NCBI GenBank assembly: GCA_002353815.1 | Contig: DEKK01000012.1 | Location: forward strand, 124,001 to 188,000 | Source of the DNA: Bifidobacteriaceae bacterium UBA2724 | GTDB taxonomy: Bacteria > Actinomycetota > Actinomycetes > Actinomycetales > Bifidobacteriaceae | DNA length: 64,000 nucleotides | Direction of reading: 5' to 3' | In this document: positions 1 through 9,090 of the stretch, piece after piece | How positions within the stretch are numbered: position 1 is the first letter of the stretch | Layout of the letters: every line of letters starts with the position of its first letter | Position numbers and translations under genes: made by a program | Notes under the pieces: generated by a model | The model's database searches: none | What the model saw: only the letters and a program-made list of their open reading frames with translations | What the model was told of the DNA's origin: nothing

Positions 1-383
1 TTGCGGAAATACGTCCCGTCCTCATCACCGGGACGCACGCGGATGGCGCGCCACGCCGAGAAAAACGCCACCCCGAAGGCCAGCACGGCATACGCCAGCC
101 ACAGGCCCACCTTGATGGCAGCCTGGATCCAGATCACCGACGCATAGCCCAGCTGGCCATACCACATGACATCAGTGGTGAAGTCGACGAGGCCGAGGAA
201 AAGAAAGACGACCGCCAGGACGATGAACGGAATCGCCACCGTACGCAGCAGAGAATGGCCCTCCCGCTTCTTGCCGCCCCTCTTGCCGCGCGTGATTTTC
301 TTCGGCTTCGGCTTCTTGGCGCCGTGTTTCCCGGAGCCGTCGAAGTCGAACATATCGGAATCCCAGAACGTGTTAAAACCCAT
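1..383 (-). CDS. UPF0182 family membrane protein, 5' part only
   Basis: This is the first 127 codons of a gene running off the left edge. The protein opens with MGFNTFWDSDMFDFDGSG, then a Lys/Arg/Gly-rich cytoplasmic stretch, and then two hydrophobic segments (about residues 48-68 and 87-110) separated by a loop with TTDVMWYGQLGYASV. That loop and the short tail RPGDEDGTYFR are typical of the start of UPF0182 (COG1615) proteins, which are large actinobacterial membrane proteins of unknown biochemical role. The start at 383 is the first ATG before the conserved part. The rest of the gene, including its large extracytoplasmic domain, is outside the window. I can support the family, not a function. 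Confidence 0.8.
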   Translation of the reverse strand, partial: MGFNTFWDSDMFDFDGSGKHGAKKPKPKKITRGKRGGKKREGHSLLRTVAIPFIVLAVVFLFLGLVDFTTDVMWYGQLGYASVIWIQAAIKVGLWLAYAVLAFGVAFFSAWRAIRVRPGDEDGTYFR

Positions 384-487
384 ATGGTCAGCTTACACAA
401 CGGACCGTCCGTCGGCCGGGCGAAGCGCATCCTGCCGCGCCCCGCACCTCGCGGCACCCGCGCGCCGCGCCCCGCACAGAGAAAAAC

Positions 488-516
488 GCGGCCGGGAGCA
501 CAAGTGCCCTCGGCCG
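488..516 (-). terminator. Rho-independent terminator after the glu operon
   Basis: An inverted repeat with GCGGCCG / CGGCCGC outer arms and a short central loop is followed, read on the minus strand, by a run GTTTTTCTC. It lies 66 bp after the stop of the last permease gene and so probably ends the gluABCD transcript. Confidence 0.75.
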
Positions 517-581
517 CATCGTGGATTCACACGGCAGGTTCCGCCACCCGGCGTCACCCACCATGCATGACTCGGCGTGCA

Positions 582-1706
582 TCACACGGCGCCAGCGGAA
601 TCGTCGGGGCTCCCGTCGGATCCCTTCCCGGTCTCGCGGCGGTCGATCGGCAGCTTCGGGAACGGGTGCTGCGGGTGACTCACCGGATGGTTCCGGTCGT
701 GCCCGTGGCTGTAATGCGCGTGCTGCCAGTGGTCGGTCGTCGCGTTCGACCCGTGGTAGTGGTCGGGGAACTGCCGGTCGGCGCCTCCATAGGGCCTCTC
801 GCCCTCCTGCGCGTCGGCGATCTGGTTCGCATTCGTGGCGTCCATGATGGCGATCGGCGCGGTCGGCTCGGTGACCGTGTTGCCGTATGTGCGTCCCTTC
901 ATCAGCGCCGGCATGCGCTCGGCCAGGCGCGACAGCAGCCAGTCGAGCACGAAATAAATGATCCCGGCCACCACAAGCGTCTGCAGGATGTTGAAATACA
1001 TGGCGCCCAGGCGTCGCGACTCCTGGAGCAGGTCGGTGTACATGATGATGGAGCCCAGGGCCGTGTCCTTGAGCACCACGACGAGCTGCGTGATGGTGGC
1101 CGGCAGCATGGCGATCAGCGCCTGTGGCACCTCAACGGTCATGAGGGACTGCATGGGCGACAGGCCCAGGGCGAGGGCCGCCTCGCGCTGGCCGTGCGGC
1201 AGGTTGCCGACGCCGGAGCGCACGAGCTCGGCGATGACGGACCCGTTGTACAGCACGAGGCCGCCGACGACCGCCCAATAGCTGGGCGATGACAGGCCGG
1301 CGAAGGCGAACCAGCGCCAGAAGAACACCATGAGCAGCAGCTCCGGAACGGCGCGGAAGAACTCCACGATGACGGCTGACACGGCGCGCACGAGCATATT
1401 GGGCACAAGGCGACCGATGCCGAACACGATGCCGAAGACGATGGAGCCGACGACGGCCACGACAGCCGCCTTGACGGTCATCCACAGGCCGGGCAGGTAG
1501 AAGTCGGTCCACGCCTCGCGGTCGAGGGCGGGCTTCCACAGCTCCCAGCTCAGCTGGTTCTCGCCGTCCGGCGGGTTGTGTAGCCGCAGGATGACGAACA
1601 CGGCGAGGGCGACGAGCAACAGGCTGGCGACGGCGTTGAACATGCGGATGCGCCGGCGGCCGCGGGGCCCCGGCTGGTCGAAGAGGACGGAAGTGGACTC
1701 GTTCAT
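582..1706 (-). CDS. gluD: Amino-acid (glutamate-type) ABC transporter permease with His-rich tail
   Basis: Membrane subunit of a polar amino-acid importer of the HisM/GluD type; it should pair with the GluC permease and dock on the GluA ATPase. The first roughly 270 residues hold the usual transmembrane core, with one N-terminal helix at about 24-44 and the cytoplasmic EAA loop GQREAALALGLSPMQSL that contacts the ATPase. The start codon overlaps the gluC stop by 4 bp (ATGA), so translation is probably coupled. The protein is 374 residues, whereas GluD of Corynebacterium is about 273. The extra C-terminal 100 residues are hydrophilic and carry about ten histidines in some 35 residues (PDHYHGS, then QHAHYSHGHDRNH). 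That tail is after the last membrane segment and is not part of the family fold. Glutamate as substrate is inferred from the operon. Confidence 0.85.
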   Translation of the reverse strand: MNESTSVLFDQPGPRGRRRIRMFNAVASLLLVALAVFVILRLHNPPDGENQLSWELWKPALDREAWTDFYLPGLWMTVKAAVVAVVGSIVFGIVFGIGRLVPNMLVRAVSAVIVEFFRAVPELLLMVFFWRWFAFAGLSSPSYWAVVGGLVLYNGSVIAELVRSGVGNLPHGQREAALALGLSPMQSLMTVEVPQALIAMLPATITQLVVVLKDTALGSIIMYTDLLQESRRLGAMYFNILQTLVVAGIIYFVLDWLLSRLAERMPALMKGRTYGNTVTEPTAPIAIMDATNANQIADAQEGERPYGGADRQFPDHYHGSNATTDHWQHAHYSHGHDRNHPVSHPQHPFPKLPIDRRETGKGSDGSPDDSAGAV

Positions 1707-2380
1707 CGGCGCACCGCCAATCTATTGGACAGGTATGTGGTCAGCAGGCCGATGGGGATGATGAGGATCACGTAGCCCAAGGCGAAGATGAAGAAGATCT
1801 GCAGAATCTGGCTGGCGTGGAACTCGATCATGTCGCTCATGACCGACGACGTCTCCGTCGTGACGGAGGCGGCCGCCGCAACGGTCGAGTTCTTGATGAG
1901 GGCGATGAGCGTATTGCCCATCGGTGCCACGGAACCGCGGAACGCCTGCGGCAGGATGACCTGCGAGGCGGACTGCCAGAACGACAGCCCCAGCGCACGG
2001 CACGCCTCCGCCTGCCCCATCGGCACTGTGTTGATGCCGCTTCGCAGCGACTCGCAGACGAACGACGCCGTGTACAGGGCCAGGCCCGTGACGGCCAGCC
2101 AGAAGAAGTTGATGTCGAAATCGTCGGAGAACGACAGCTTGAGCTGTCCGAACATGCCGAGCACCATGAACACCATGATGATCGTCAGCGGCATGTTCTT
2201 GAAGAACTCCACGTAGGCGGTGGCGAAGCCGCGCAACGACGAGACCGGGCAGATACGCATCATGACGAGGATCACGCCGAGCAGGAGGGAGATGACGGCG
2301 CCCCAGAACGTGAGCTGGATGTTGACCCAGAAGGCGCCCGGGATGTCGTATTCACGGAACAGATCGAGGAATGCTTCCAT
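1703..2380 (-). CDS. gluC: Amino-acid (glutamate-type) ABC transporter permease
   Basis: First of two permease subunits, 225 residues. It starts MEAFLDLFREYDIPGAFWVNIQLTF, the amphipathic entry of HisM-type permeases, and carries the ATPase-contact loop GQAEACRALGLSFWQSA around residue 140. Five membrane segments are apparent. The ATG at 2380 shares one base with the TGA of gluB (TGATG), and the stop overlaps gluD by 4 bp. A longer open frame continues upstream, but only inside the gluB coding region, so this start is the sensible one. Its position between the binding protein and the second permease matches gluABCD of other actinobacteria. Confidence 0.88.
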   Translation of the reverse strand: MEAFLDLFREYDIPGAFWVNIQLTFWGAVISLLLGVILVMMRICPVSSLRGFATAYVEFFKNMPLTIIMVFMVLGMFGQLKLSFSDDFDINFFWLAVTGLALYTASFVCESLRSGINTVPMGQAEACRALGLSFWQSASQVILPQAFRGSVAPMGNTLIALIKNSTVAAAASVTTETSSVMSDMIEFHASQILQIFFIFALGYVILIIPIGLLTTYLSNRLAVRR

Positions 2381-3237
2381 CAGTCGTCCTCCTCCCCCTC
2401 GGTCGGGTCCGGCGGGTTGTACTGCGCGTTCGGCGTGTACCCCGTGCCTGAGGTGTTGTCCTCGATGGCACGCTGCCACGAACCGTCGTCGATCATGTCG
2501 CGGATGGCCTGGTTGATCTGCTTGGCGAACTCGGTGTCGCCCTTCCTGATGCCCACGCCGTAGCGCTCCTGTGTGAACGGGGCACCGACGAGCTTGAGCT
2601 TGCCGCGAGCGTTGGCCGCGAGACCGGCGAGGATGATGTCGTCGGTGGTCACGGCATCCACGATTCCCGAAAACAGCGCGGTGGCACATTCGGCGTAGCT
2701 GGGCTGTTCCATGAGCTGCACCTCGTTGGCGAATTTCTGCTTGACCGTGTTGGCGGATGTGGAGCCGGTGACCGAGCACAGGCGCTTGCCGTTGAGGTCC
2801 TGCGGGCCCGTGATGTCCGTGTTGTCGGAACGCACGAGGAGGTCCTGGCCGGCCACGAGGTACGGGCCGGCGAAGCTCACGGCCTTCTTGCGCTCGTCGG
2901 TGATGGAATAGGAGGCGAGGATCATGTCGACGTCGCCGTTCTGGAGCATGGCCTCACGCTGCTTGCTCGGCGCTTCCTTCCATACGATTTCGTCGTCGCG
3001 GTAGCCCAGCTTGTGGGCGATGTAGCGCGCGACGTCCACGTCGAAGCCCTCGTATGTACCGGATTTCTTGTAGCCGACCCCCGGCTGGTCGAATTTGATG
3101 CCGATTTTGATGACGTGCCCGTCGGATGACGATGACCCGCACGCACCCATCGACAGGGCGCAAGCCATGACCGCAACGAGCGCGACGAGGCGCCGCAGCA
3201 GACCGGCACGCCCGCGTCCCGTGGATTGATTGTGCAT
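2380..3237 (-). CDS. gluB: Glutamate-type ABC transporter substrate-binding lipoprotein
   Basis: Extracellular solute-binding lipoprotein (285 residues) of the bacterial family 3 type, which delivers amino acids to the GluCD permease. A signal peptide covers residues 1-32: a basic start (RGRAGLLRR), a hydrophobic core and a lipobox SMGAC with the lipid-carrying Cys at 33. The mature part has the family 3 features YEGFDVDVARYIAHKLGY and FAGPYLVAGQDLLVR. The C-terminus ends in an acidic stretch EGEEDD. It is separated from gluA by 74 bp and joined to gluC by a one-base overlap. A diverged paralogue is at 57853-58722. Substrate choice (glutamate, glutamine or aspartate) cannot be read from sequence. 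Confidence 0.9.
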   Translation of the reverse strand: MHNQSTGRGRAGLLRRLVALVAVMACALSMGACGSSSSDGHVIKIGIKFDQPGVGYKKSGTYEGFDVDVARYIAHKLGYRDDEIVWKEAPSKQREAMLQNGDVDMILASYSITDERKKAVSFAGPYLVAGQDLLVRSDNTDITGPQDLNGKRLCSVTGSTSANTVKQKFANEVQLMEQPSYAECATALFSGIVDAVTTDDIILAGLAANARGKLKLVGAPFTQERYGVGIRKGDTEFAKQINQAIRDMIDDGSWQRAIEDNTSGTGYTPNAQYNPPDPTEGEEDD

Positions 3238-3311
3238 GATGTCCTTCTCTTGTTCCGCCGTCCCGCACGCACCGCATCATATGCATGGCACCGTGCACAC
3301 GGAACGTGTTT

Positions 3312-4124
3312 TCAGTGGTCGATGATTTTGGAGAGGAAGTCCTTCGCGCGCTCGGTGCGTGGGTGCTCGAAGAAATCGTCCGGAGCACCGGTCTCGAGAA
3401 TCTTCCCGTCCGCCATGAACACCACGCGGTCGGCGGCCTTGCGTGCGAAACCCATCTCGTGGGTCACGCAGATCATGGTCATGCCCTCCCCCGCGAGCTC
3501 AAGCATGACGTCGAGCACCTCGTTGACCATCTCGGGATCGAGCGCCGACGTCGGTTCGTCGAAAAGCATGACCTTGGGATGCATGGCTAGGGCGCGGGCG
3601 ATGGCGACGCGCTGTTGCTGGCCGCCGGAGAGTTGGGCTGGGTATTTCTCGGCCTGGGAGTCGACGCCGACGCGCGCAAGCAGCTCCATGGCCTCGTCAT
3701 GCGCATCCTGCTTGGAGACATGGCGCACCTTGACGGGCGCAAGCATGACGTTGTCGATGATGGTCTTGTTCGCAAACAGGTTGAACTGCTGGAACACCAT
3801 GCCGACCTCGGCGCGCAGGCGCGTCAGCTCGCGGCCTTCCTGCGGCAGAGGCGTGCCGTCGATGAGGATGGTTCCCGAATCGATGGTCTCGAGACGGTTG
3901 ATGGTGCGACACATCGTGGATTTGCCTGAGCCAGAGGGGCCGAGCACGACGAGCACCTCGCCTTTGCTGACGGTGAGGTTGATGTCCTTGAGCACATGCA
4001 GGTCGCCGAAATGCTTGTCGACGTGGCGGAGCTCCACGAGCGGGCGTCCGTCCGATTCGGCCCCGTCGGGCCGCGTGGATGCCGGTGAGTCTTGCACCGG
4101 CGTGGTTGTTGCTGTGTTGGTCAT
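3312..4124 (-). CDS. gluA: Amino-acid ABC transporter ATP-binding protein
   Basis: ATPase of the importer, 270 residues, cytoplasmic. It shows Walker A GPSGSGKST (62-70), Q-loop FQQFNLF (111-117), signature LSGGQQQRV (165-173), Walker B VMLFDEP (185-191) and the switch His in CVTHEMG (about 222), so all catalytic elements are intact. The first 28 residues are a Thr/Pro/Asp-rich extension not seen in most GluA/GlnQ proteins. It is the first gene of the operon gluA-gluB-gluC-gluD. Upstream is 313 bp of non-coding DNA before the polyphosphate kinase gene, which should hold the operon promoter; I could not pick a convincing -35/-10 pair. Confidence 0.93.
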   Translation of the reverse strand: MTNTATTTPVQDSPASTRPDGAESDGRPLVELRHVDKHFGDLHVLKDINLTVSKGEVLVVLGPSGSGKSTMCRTINRLETIDSGTILIDGTPLPQEGRELTRLRAEVGMVFQQFNLFANKTIIDNVMLAPVKVRHVSKQDAHDEAMELLARVGVDSQAEKYPAQLSGGQQQRVAIARALAMHPKVMLFDEPTSALDPEMVNEVLDVMLELAGEGMTMICVTHEMGFARKAADRVVFMADGKILETGAPDDFFEHPRTERAKDFLSKIIDH

Positions 4125-4437
4125 GGCCCCAACGGTACCAACTCATCGTGTCGCCGGGTGATTCTTCTCATTTTCACGCGGCTAATCCCACGTGAGCTTC
4201 CATGCGGCACCACGATTCCCCGCACTGGGTGCGCCCCTGTGCCCACCGAGCCGCCCCGCGTAACACGCCCCACGTAACACGCCCCGAAATGGGCTTGCGT
4301 GTGCACCGCCGCACACACGCAACGCGCCCCGGACCCGATCGAGCAGAACACATAACAGTGGCCCGGCACCACGCACGCGCACGCCACCGCGCCGCACAAG
4401 CGCCAACTCGGCACCGTCAGCAGATGACGGCGACGTC
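4125..4437. other. Non-coding stretch between gluA and ppk2
   Basis: This 313-bp stretch has no credible gene. It is GC-rich and contains a short imperfect direct repeat (CGTAACACGCCCC twice around 4259-4285). It must contain the promoter of the glu operon at its left end and the transcript end of the kinase gene at its right end, but I see no clear terminator hairpin. Confidence 0.5.
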
Positions 4438-5673
4438 CTACTCCTCGCGCAGGCGCCTGCGGGCCTCGGTCATGTCGAAATGCGCCGGAGGCCAGTTGAG
4501 CCCCATGTCGCGCAGGCCGACGCGCAGCAGCTCCGACACCACGGCGCGCGAATACCAGCGATGGTCCGCGGGCACGAGATACCACGGCGCGCGGCGCGTG
4601 CTCGTCTTCTCGAAGACCTCCTGCCAGGCGTCCATGTAGTCGTCCCAGCGGGCGCGGGCGTCGAGATCGGACGGATCGAACTTCCAGTATTTGCATGGGT
4701 CATCCAAGCGGCCCAGGAAGTGCTTCTTCTGACAGTCGCGGCTCACCACGAGGAAGATCTTGATGATGGAGCAGCCGTCGTCGAGCAGGCCGTTCTCGAA
4801 TTCGTTGATCTCGTCGTAGCGGGCGCGCCACACGGATTCCGGATACGTGCCGTAGACATGGGGCATGACGATGTCTTCGTAATGGGAACGGTCGAAGACC
4901 TTGATCCACCCGTTCTTGGGCAGTTCGCGGCGGATGCGCCACAAATAGTCGTGCGCGAGCTCCTCCTCGGTGGGCTTGCCGAAGCCGTGGTAGCCGATGC
5001 CCATCGGGTTGCCCTGGTGGAACACGTGGCGCACGATGCCACCCTTGCCGCTGGCGTCCATGCCCTGCAGCACGACGAGCATACGGCGCTTGCCCCCGTC
5101 GACGCCGTTGGCATACAGAAGCTCCTGGTAGAAGGCGATCTGGCTGGAGCTCAGCTCGATGAAGCGCTCGGCGTCCCCTTTGCCACCGCCGAACCCCGGG
5201 AGCGAAGCCCCGTCGATGTCGGCCACGCGCATGCCGGGACGGAACCGCAGCAGGTCCTCGACTGGTTCGTCCCACACGTCCGACAGCTTGCCGCTGGACT
5301 CCGCGGCCCGCTGGAGGCGGCGTTGCATCTCGGAAAGCCCCGTCCCGTCGATGTCGGCCGCGCGTTCGACGGAGTCCAGGGTCTTGGCGACCTTGGAATC
5401 CTTCGACGCTTTCGAATCCTTGCCATCCTTGGCGTCCTTCGTATCTTTCATTGCTTTCGTCTCCTTCGGCATCCCCTTGGACTTGGGCGTTTCCCGCGTT
5501 GGCTGCACGCCCGCGGCGTCACCGCCATCGTACCGTGCGGCGACGGCGGCCTCCGTCGGCCTTGCCTTGCCTTTCTTGTCTTTCTTCTTGCCGTCCTTGC
5601 CGGCATCATGCTTATGCTTGGACCAGCCGGCCCATTCCTCCCCCAGATGCGTGCGATCGGCTGAATTGGACAT
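4438..5673 (-). CDS. ppk2: PPK2-family polyphosphate kinase with Lys/Asp-rich N-terminus
   Basis: Transfers phosphate between polyphosphate and a nucleotide. The catalytic core runs from about residue 170 to 405: Walker A GMDASGKGG (204-212), the GFGKPTEEE stretch, the Walker B-type VFDRSHYEDI (259-268) and the lid region KFDPSDLDARARWDDYMDAW (331-350). The start at 5673 is chosen because AAAGGAG lies 6 bp before it; the frame is open further upstream but without a ribosome site. Residues 1-130 are low complexity with many Lys/Asp/Ala units (KDTKDAKDGKDSKASKDSK), unusual for PPK2, whose typical length is about 270-300 versus 411 here. Nucleotide specificity (class I, II or III) cannot be settled by eye. 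Confidence 0.88.
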   Translation of the reverse strand: MSNSADRTHLGEEWAGWSKHKHDAGKDGKKKDKKGKARPTEAAVAARYDGGDAAGVQPTRETPKSKGMPKETKAMKDTKDAKDGKDSKASKDSKVAKTLDSVERAADIDGTGLSEMQRRLQRAAESSGKLSDVWDEPVEDLLRFRPGMRVADIDGASLPGFGGGKGDAERFIELSSSQIAFYQELLYANGVDGGKRRMLVVLQGMDASGKGGIVRHVFHQGNPMGIGYHGFGKPTEEELAHDYLWRIRRELPKNGWIKVFDRSHYEDIVMPHVYGTYPESVWRARYDEINEFENGLLDDGCSIIKIFLVVSRDCQKKHFLGRLDDPCKYWKFDPSDLDARARWDDYMDAWQEVFEKTSTRRAPWYLVPADHRWYSRAVVSELLRVGLRDMGLNWPPAHFDMTEARRRLREE

Positions 5674-5950
5674 ATCGGCTCCTTTCGCCCATGGACCTTC
5701 GTCGTTGAAAGCCACCCGCGACGCCAGACCCCGGACCGCCGCAGAGCGTCGTCGCCCCACGCGGACCCGTGTCTTGCCCGGCCCCGCGGGCAAACCCATC
5801 GGCGCCACGGCATCACGGCGATACCACCGAATTCTAGACCCCGGCCCCGCGAATGCAAGGCGAATCGCGGTGCCGAGGCCGTTTCCGCGCCCCTGCTACG
5901 CCTTTCGTGAACATGGCGGGTTTCAACCATGGCGATGTTCCACACATAAT

Positions 5951-5994
5951 GCTACGATTTGCGTAGCGTTATAAAGAGCTACGCGACGCGTAGC
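5951..5994. promoter_or_regulatory. Twin 17-bp palindromes, probable TetR operators, with promoter of the YhgE operon
   Basis: Two inverted repeats, GCTACGATTTGCGTAGC (5951-5967) and GCTACGCGACGCGTAGC (5978-5994), share arms GCTACG...CGTAGC and have centres 27 bp apart. A TATAAA hexamer (5970-5975), a possible -10, sits between them, so a bound repressor would cover the promoter. They lie 46 bp before the GTG of the first YhgE gene. The TetR gene is the third gene of the same operon, making it the natural candidate to bind here and control its own transcription. Confidence 0.8.
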
Positions 5995-6039
5995 ATAACC
6001 CCGTCGCCAGGATTGGACAACCCACTGAGGAGAACCAGA

Positions 6040-9000
6040 GTGAAGAACAGCTTCCGCGTCTATTGGCGTGATATCAAGCGGATTGCCAGGGTGCCCGCGG
6101 CATGGGTCATCGTCTTCGGTCTCACCGCCCTTCCCGCCCTCTACACATGGGTCAACGTCATCGGCTTCTGGAACCCCTACAACAACACCAGCGGCATCGT
6201 CATCTCGGTGGCCAACAACGACGCCGGCGGCACCAACGAACTCACCGGCGACATCAACGTCGGCGATCTCGTCGAAAAGGCGCTGAAGGACAACGACCAG
6301 CTCGGATGGACCTTCGAGGACGAGGACACCGCCCTGTCGCACGTGAAGAGCGGCGAGAGCTATGCGGCCATCATCATCCCCGAGGATTTCTCGAGCAACC
6401 TGCTGACCATCCTCTCGGGCGACTTCCACCAGCCGAAGCTCGAATACTACGTGAACGAAAAGGCGAACGCCGTGGCCCCCAAGGTCACCGACGTGGGCGC
6501 GAACACCGTCGACCAGGAGATCAACGACACCTTCGTCTCGACGGTGTCCGAGGTGGTGGCCCAGGACATCACCGACGCCGCGTCCAAAGCCAACTCCGGA
6601 GTGCAGAAGGCCGACCAGAAGACCAAGAACGCGCTCGAAGAGGCGTCGTCCAAGATCGGCACGGCGCAAGACAAGATCACCGGGCTCATGGGCGACATCG
6701 ACAACGCGCGGCAGGATGTCACCACCGTCAAATCCTCGATACTGGCCATCACCGACGACGTCGCCTCCATCGGCCGGTCGGTGCAGACGATGAACAGCGT
6801 GCTCCTCGACGCCTCGCAGACCGTGGGGAACCTCACCGCGGCCACCGGCACCGCCATGGACACCGCTTCGCAGAACATCACGCAGGCGGCCACCGCCACG
6901 TCGTCGATCGCCCAGAAGTCGAACCAACAGATGGACTCCGTGAGCGCGGCGGCGTCAGAAGGCATCTCGCAGACCCAGGGCGTCATCGATTCGGAACAAA
7001 CGATCCTCGATGGGCTCAAGAACTCGCCCTATGCCAGCAACGACGACGTGAAGAAACAGATCGACAGACTGCAGGAGACCATCGACGACAGCAACCAGTC
7101 GCTCGACACGCTCAAGCTCCTGCAGCAGCAGATCGACCAAGGTGTGGACGACACCACCCAGCTCGTCACCGACGCGAGCACCGCGACGACGTCGTCCGTT
7201 GCGACCGTGGATGCGCTGCGTTCCACCATCTCCACGTCCACGATCCCCAGCCTCAACAGCAGCATCAACCAGTTGAGCATGTCCGTGGGCGGGCTGGCAT
7301 CCATCGCCACCACGCAGGACCGCGAGGTGACCATGCTCCTCACCGTGCTCGACCAGCTCGATTCGACGCTGTCGCAGCTCAACGACACCCTCCAGACCAC
7401 CAATGACTCGCTGACGACGCTCAAGTCCGACTTCGACGAAGCCTCCACCGACGTGGGCATCCTCACCAACTCGGCCACATGGAAGCGCATGATCAACGCG
7501 ATGAACCTCGACTCCGGCAAAATCGCCAACTTCATGTCGTCCCCCACCGAAATCACCACCGAGAAGCTCTACCCCGTCGCCACCTACGGCTCGTCCATGG
7601 CACCGCTGTTCACCTGCCTCACCATGTGGATTGGGTCGATCATGCTGGTCGTGATCCTGCGGCTCGAGGTGGACGACGAGGGCATCGACAACCTCACGGT
7701 GCACCAACGCTACATGGGTCGCTGGATGCTCATGGCGACCCTGTCGGTGATGCAGGCGCTCATCGTCTCCATCGGCGAATGCGTGCTCCATGTGCAAATG
7801 GTCTCGCCCTCCATGTTCATCCTCACCACCATCATCATGGGGCTGGTGTACCTGAGTGTCGTGTACTCGCTGTCCGTCTGCTTCATGCACATCGGCATCG
7901 GCATATCCATCATCTGCGTGTTCCTGCAAATCCCGGGTGCATCGGGGCTCTACCCAATCGAGATGATGCCCTCGTTCTTCAGGAAGCTCTACCCCTTCTT
8001 CCCCTTCACCTATGGCAACCGCATGCTTCGTGAGACCATCGGCGGCTTCTACAAGACCACATACGTGGTGTCGCTGTGCAAGCTGCTGCTCTTCGCCGTG
8101 GTCGCGTTCATCCTCGGACTGGCCCTGCGCCCGTTCCTGACGAACGTGACGCGCGTCTTCTACGACGAGATCGCCGAAACGCACCTCATGATGGGCGAAG
8201 CCGCCGAAACGCCCGCGCGCCGTTACAGGCTGTCGCAGGTCATCTCGGCCCTGTCGTCCAAAGAGGAATACCGCGCCGAGATCATGGCCAAGGCCGCGCG
8301 CTACGAGATCATGTACCCGCGGCTCAAGCACGGCGCCCTTATCTGCGGTTTCGTGATCCCCGCGGCGCTGGCGGTGCTGTCGGCGGTGAACTCCGACAAG
8401 AAAGTCGTCATCCTCGCCCTGTGGGTCATCTGGATGCTGCTCATCATCGGATTCCTGCTCACCATCGAGCTGCTGCGCGATTCCATCCAGCGCCAGGTGC
8501 TGCTGCTTGACGTCAGCGAAGAGGAACTGCGCACCATGGTGGCCAAGCACGCCCGCACCGTGCTGCGCCCCAAGCTGAAGAAGGAATCCGACGACGAATC
8601 CGGCGACGCCCCACTGGCCCCCGTGCTGAACAAGATCACCGAGGTGCTTGAGGAACGTGTGCAGCAGCAGGACGAGAAGATCGAGACCAAGCTGGCCGAG
8701 CGCTTCATCGCCCCGAAGGAGGAAGAGCAGCCCGGCACGACATACTACCCCGACGGCGTCGTGCAAGACAGTTCGGGCAGCGTGGTCAAGAGATTCGGCG
8801 CCCGGGCCGACGACACGCCCACGCAGGAGCTGCCGAGCGTTACCGGAACGGCGCCCCGCGCCGCAACCGACGGCGGCACGAACAGCGACGGGACGGGCGC
8901 CAGCACCGAAATCACCGGCGGCGGCAGCGACACGGACACCGAGACCGGCACAGGCACCGGCGGCGGCAACGATACCGCGAGCGCCCTCGACACCATCGAT

Positions 9001-9090
9001 ACCGCCGATACCGATACCACCGACACCGATACCACCGACACCGATACCACCGACACTACCGACACCACCACCGAGGAGGACGAACGATGA
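6040..9090 (+). CDS. YhgE/Pip-family membrane protein 1
   Basis: Large membrane protein (1016 residues). It has one N-terminal helix (VIVFGLTALPALYTWVNV), then an extracellular domain with the YhgE/Pip opening (IVISVANNDAGG) and a long coiled, Ser/Thr/Asp-rich region to about 500, then a cluster of about five ABC-2-like membrane segments (about 520-710). Beyond the usual end it adds two more helices (about 765-810), a charged cytoplasmic region and a C-terminal Thr/Asp repeat tail. The GTG at 6040 is chosen because GAGGAG is 7 bp upstream. The family includes phage-receptor-like Pip and YhgE and is distantly like EsaA of type VII secretion; its biochemical role is unknown. It overlaps the second YhgE gene by 4 bp. 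The tail (codons near 9000-9060) is built from near-identical 15-bp units whose number can change without breaking the frame. Confidence 0.9.
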   Translation: MKNSFRVYWRDIKRIARVPAAWVIVFGLTALPALYTWVNVIGFWNPYNNTSGIVISVANNDAGGTNELTGDINVGDLVEKALKDNDQLGWTFEDEDTALSHVKSGESYAAIIIPEDFSSNLLTILSGDFHQPKLEYYVNEKANAVAPKVTDVGANTVDQEINDTFVSTVSEVVAQDITDAASKANSGVQKADQKTKNALEEASSKIGTAQDKITGLMGDIDNARQDVTTVKSSILAITDDVASIGRSVQTMNSVLLDASQTVGNLTAATGTAMDTASQNITQAATATSSIAQKSNQQMDSVSAAASEGISQTQGVIDSEQTILDGLKNSPYASNDDVKKQIDRLQETIDDSNQSLDTLKLLQQQIDQGVDDTTQLVTDASTATTSSVATVDALRSTISTSTIPSLNSSINQLSMSVGGLASIATTQDREVTMLLTVLDQLDSTLSQLNDTLQTTNDSLTTLKSDFDEASTDVGILTNSATWKRMINAMNLDSGKIANFMSSPTEITTEKLYPVATYGSSMAPLFTCLTMWIGSIMLVVILRLEVDDEGIDNLTVHQRYMGRWMLMATLSVMQALIVSIGECVLHVQMVSPSMFILTTIIMGLVYLSVVYSLSVCFMHIGIGISIICVFLQIPGASGLYPIEMMPSFFRKLYPFFPFTYGNRMLRETIGGFYKTTYVVSLCKLLLFAVVAFILGLALRPFLTNVTRVFYDEIAETHLMMGEAAETPARRYRLSQVISALSSKEEYRAEIMAKAARYEIMYPRLKHGALICGFVIPAALAVLSAVNSDKKVVILALWVIWMLLIIGFLLTIELLRDSIQRQVLLLDVSEEELRTMVAKHARTVLRPKLKKESDDESGDAPLAPVLNKITEVLEERVQQQDEKIETKLAERFIAPKEEEQPGTTYYPDGVVQDSSGSVVKRFGARADDTPTQELPSVTGTAPRAATDGGTNSDGTGASTEITGGGSDTDTETGTGTGGGNDTASALDTIDTADTDTTDTDTTDTDTTDTTDTTTEEDER

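Noticed and set aside
6447..8766. Long antisense open frames opposite the YhgE genes
   Set aside because: The GC-rich third codon positions of the real genes keep the opposite strand open; the products are low-complexity and have no recognisable domain.
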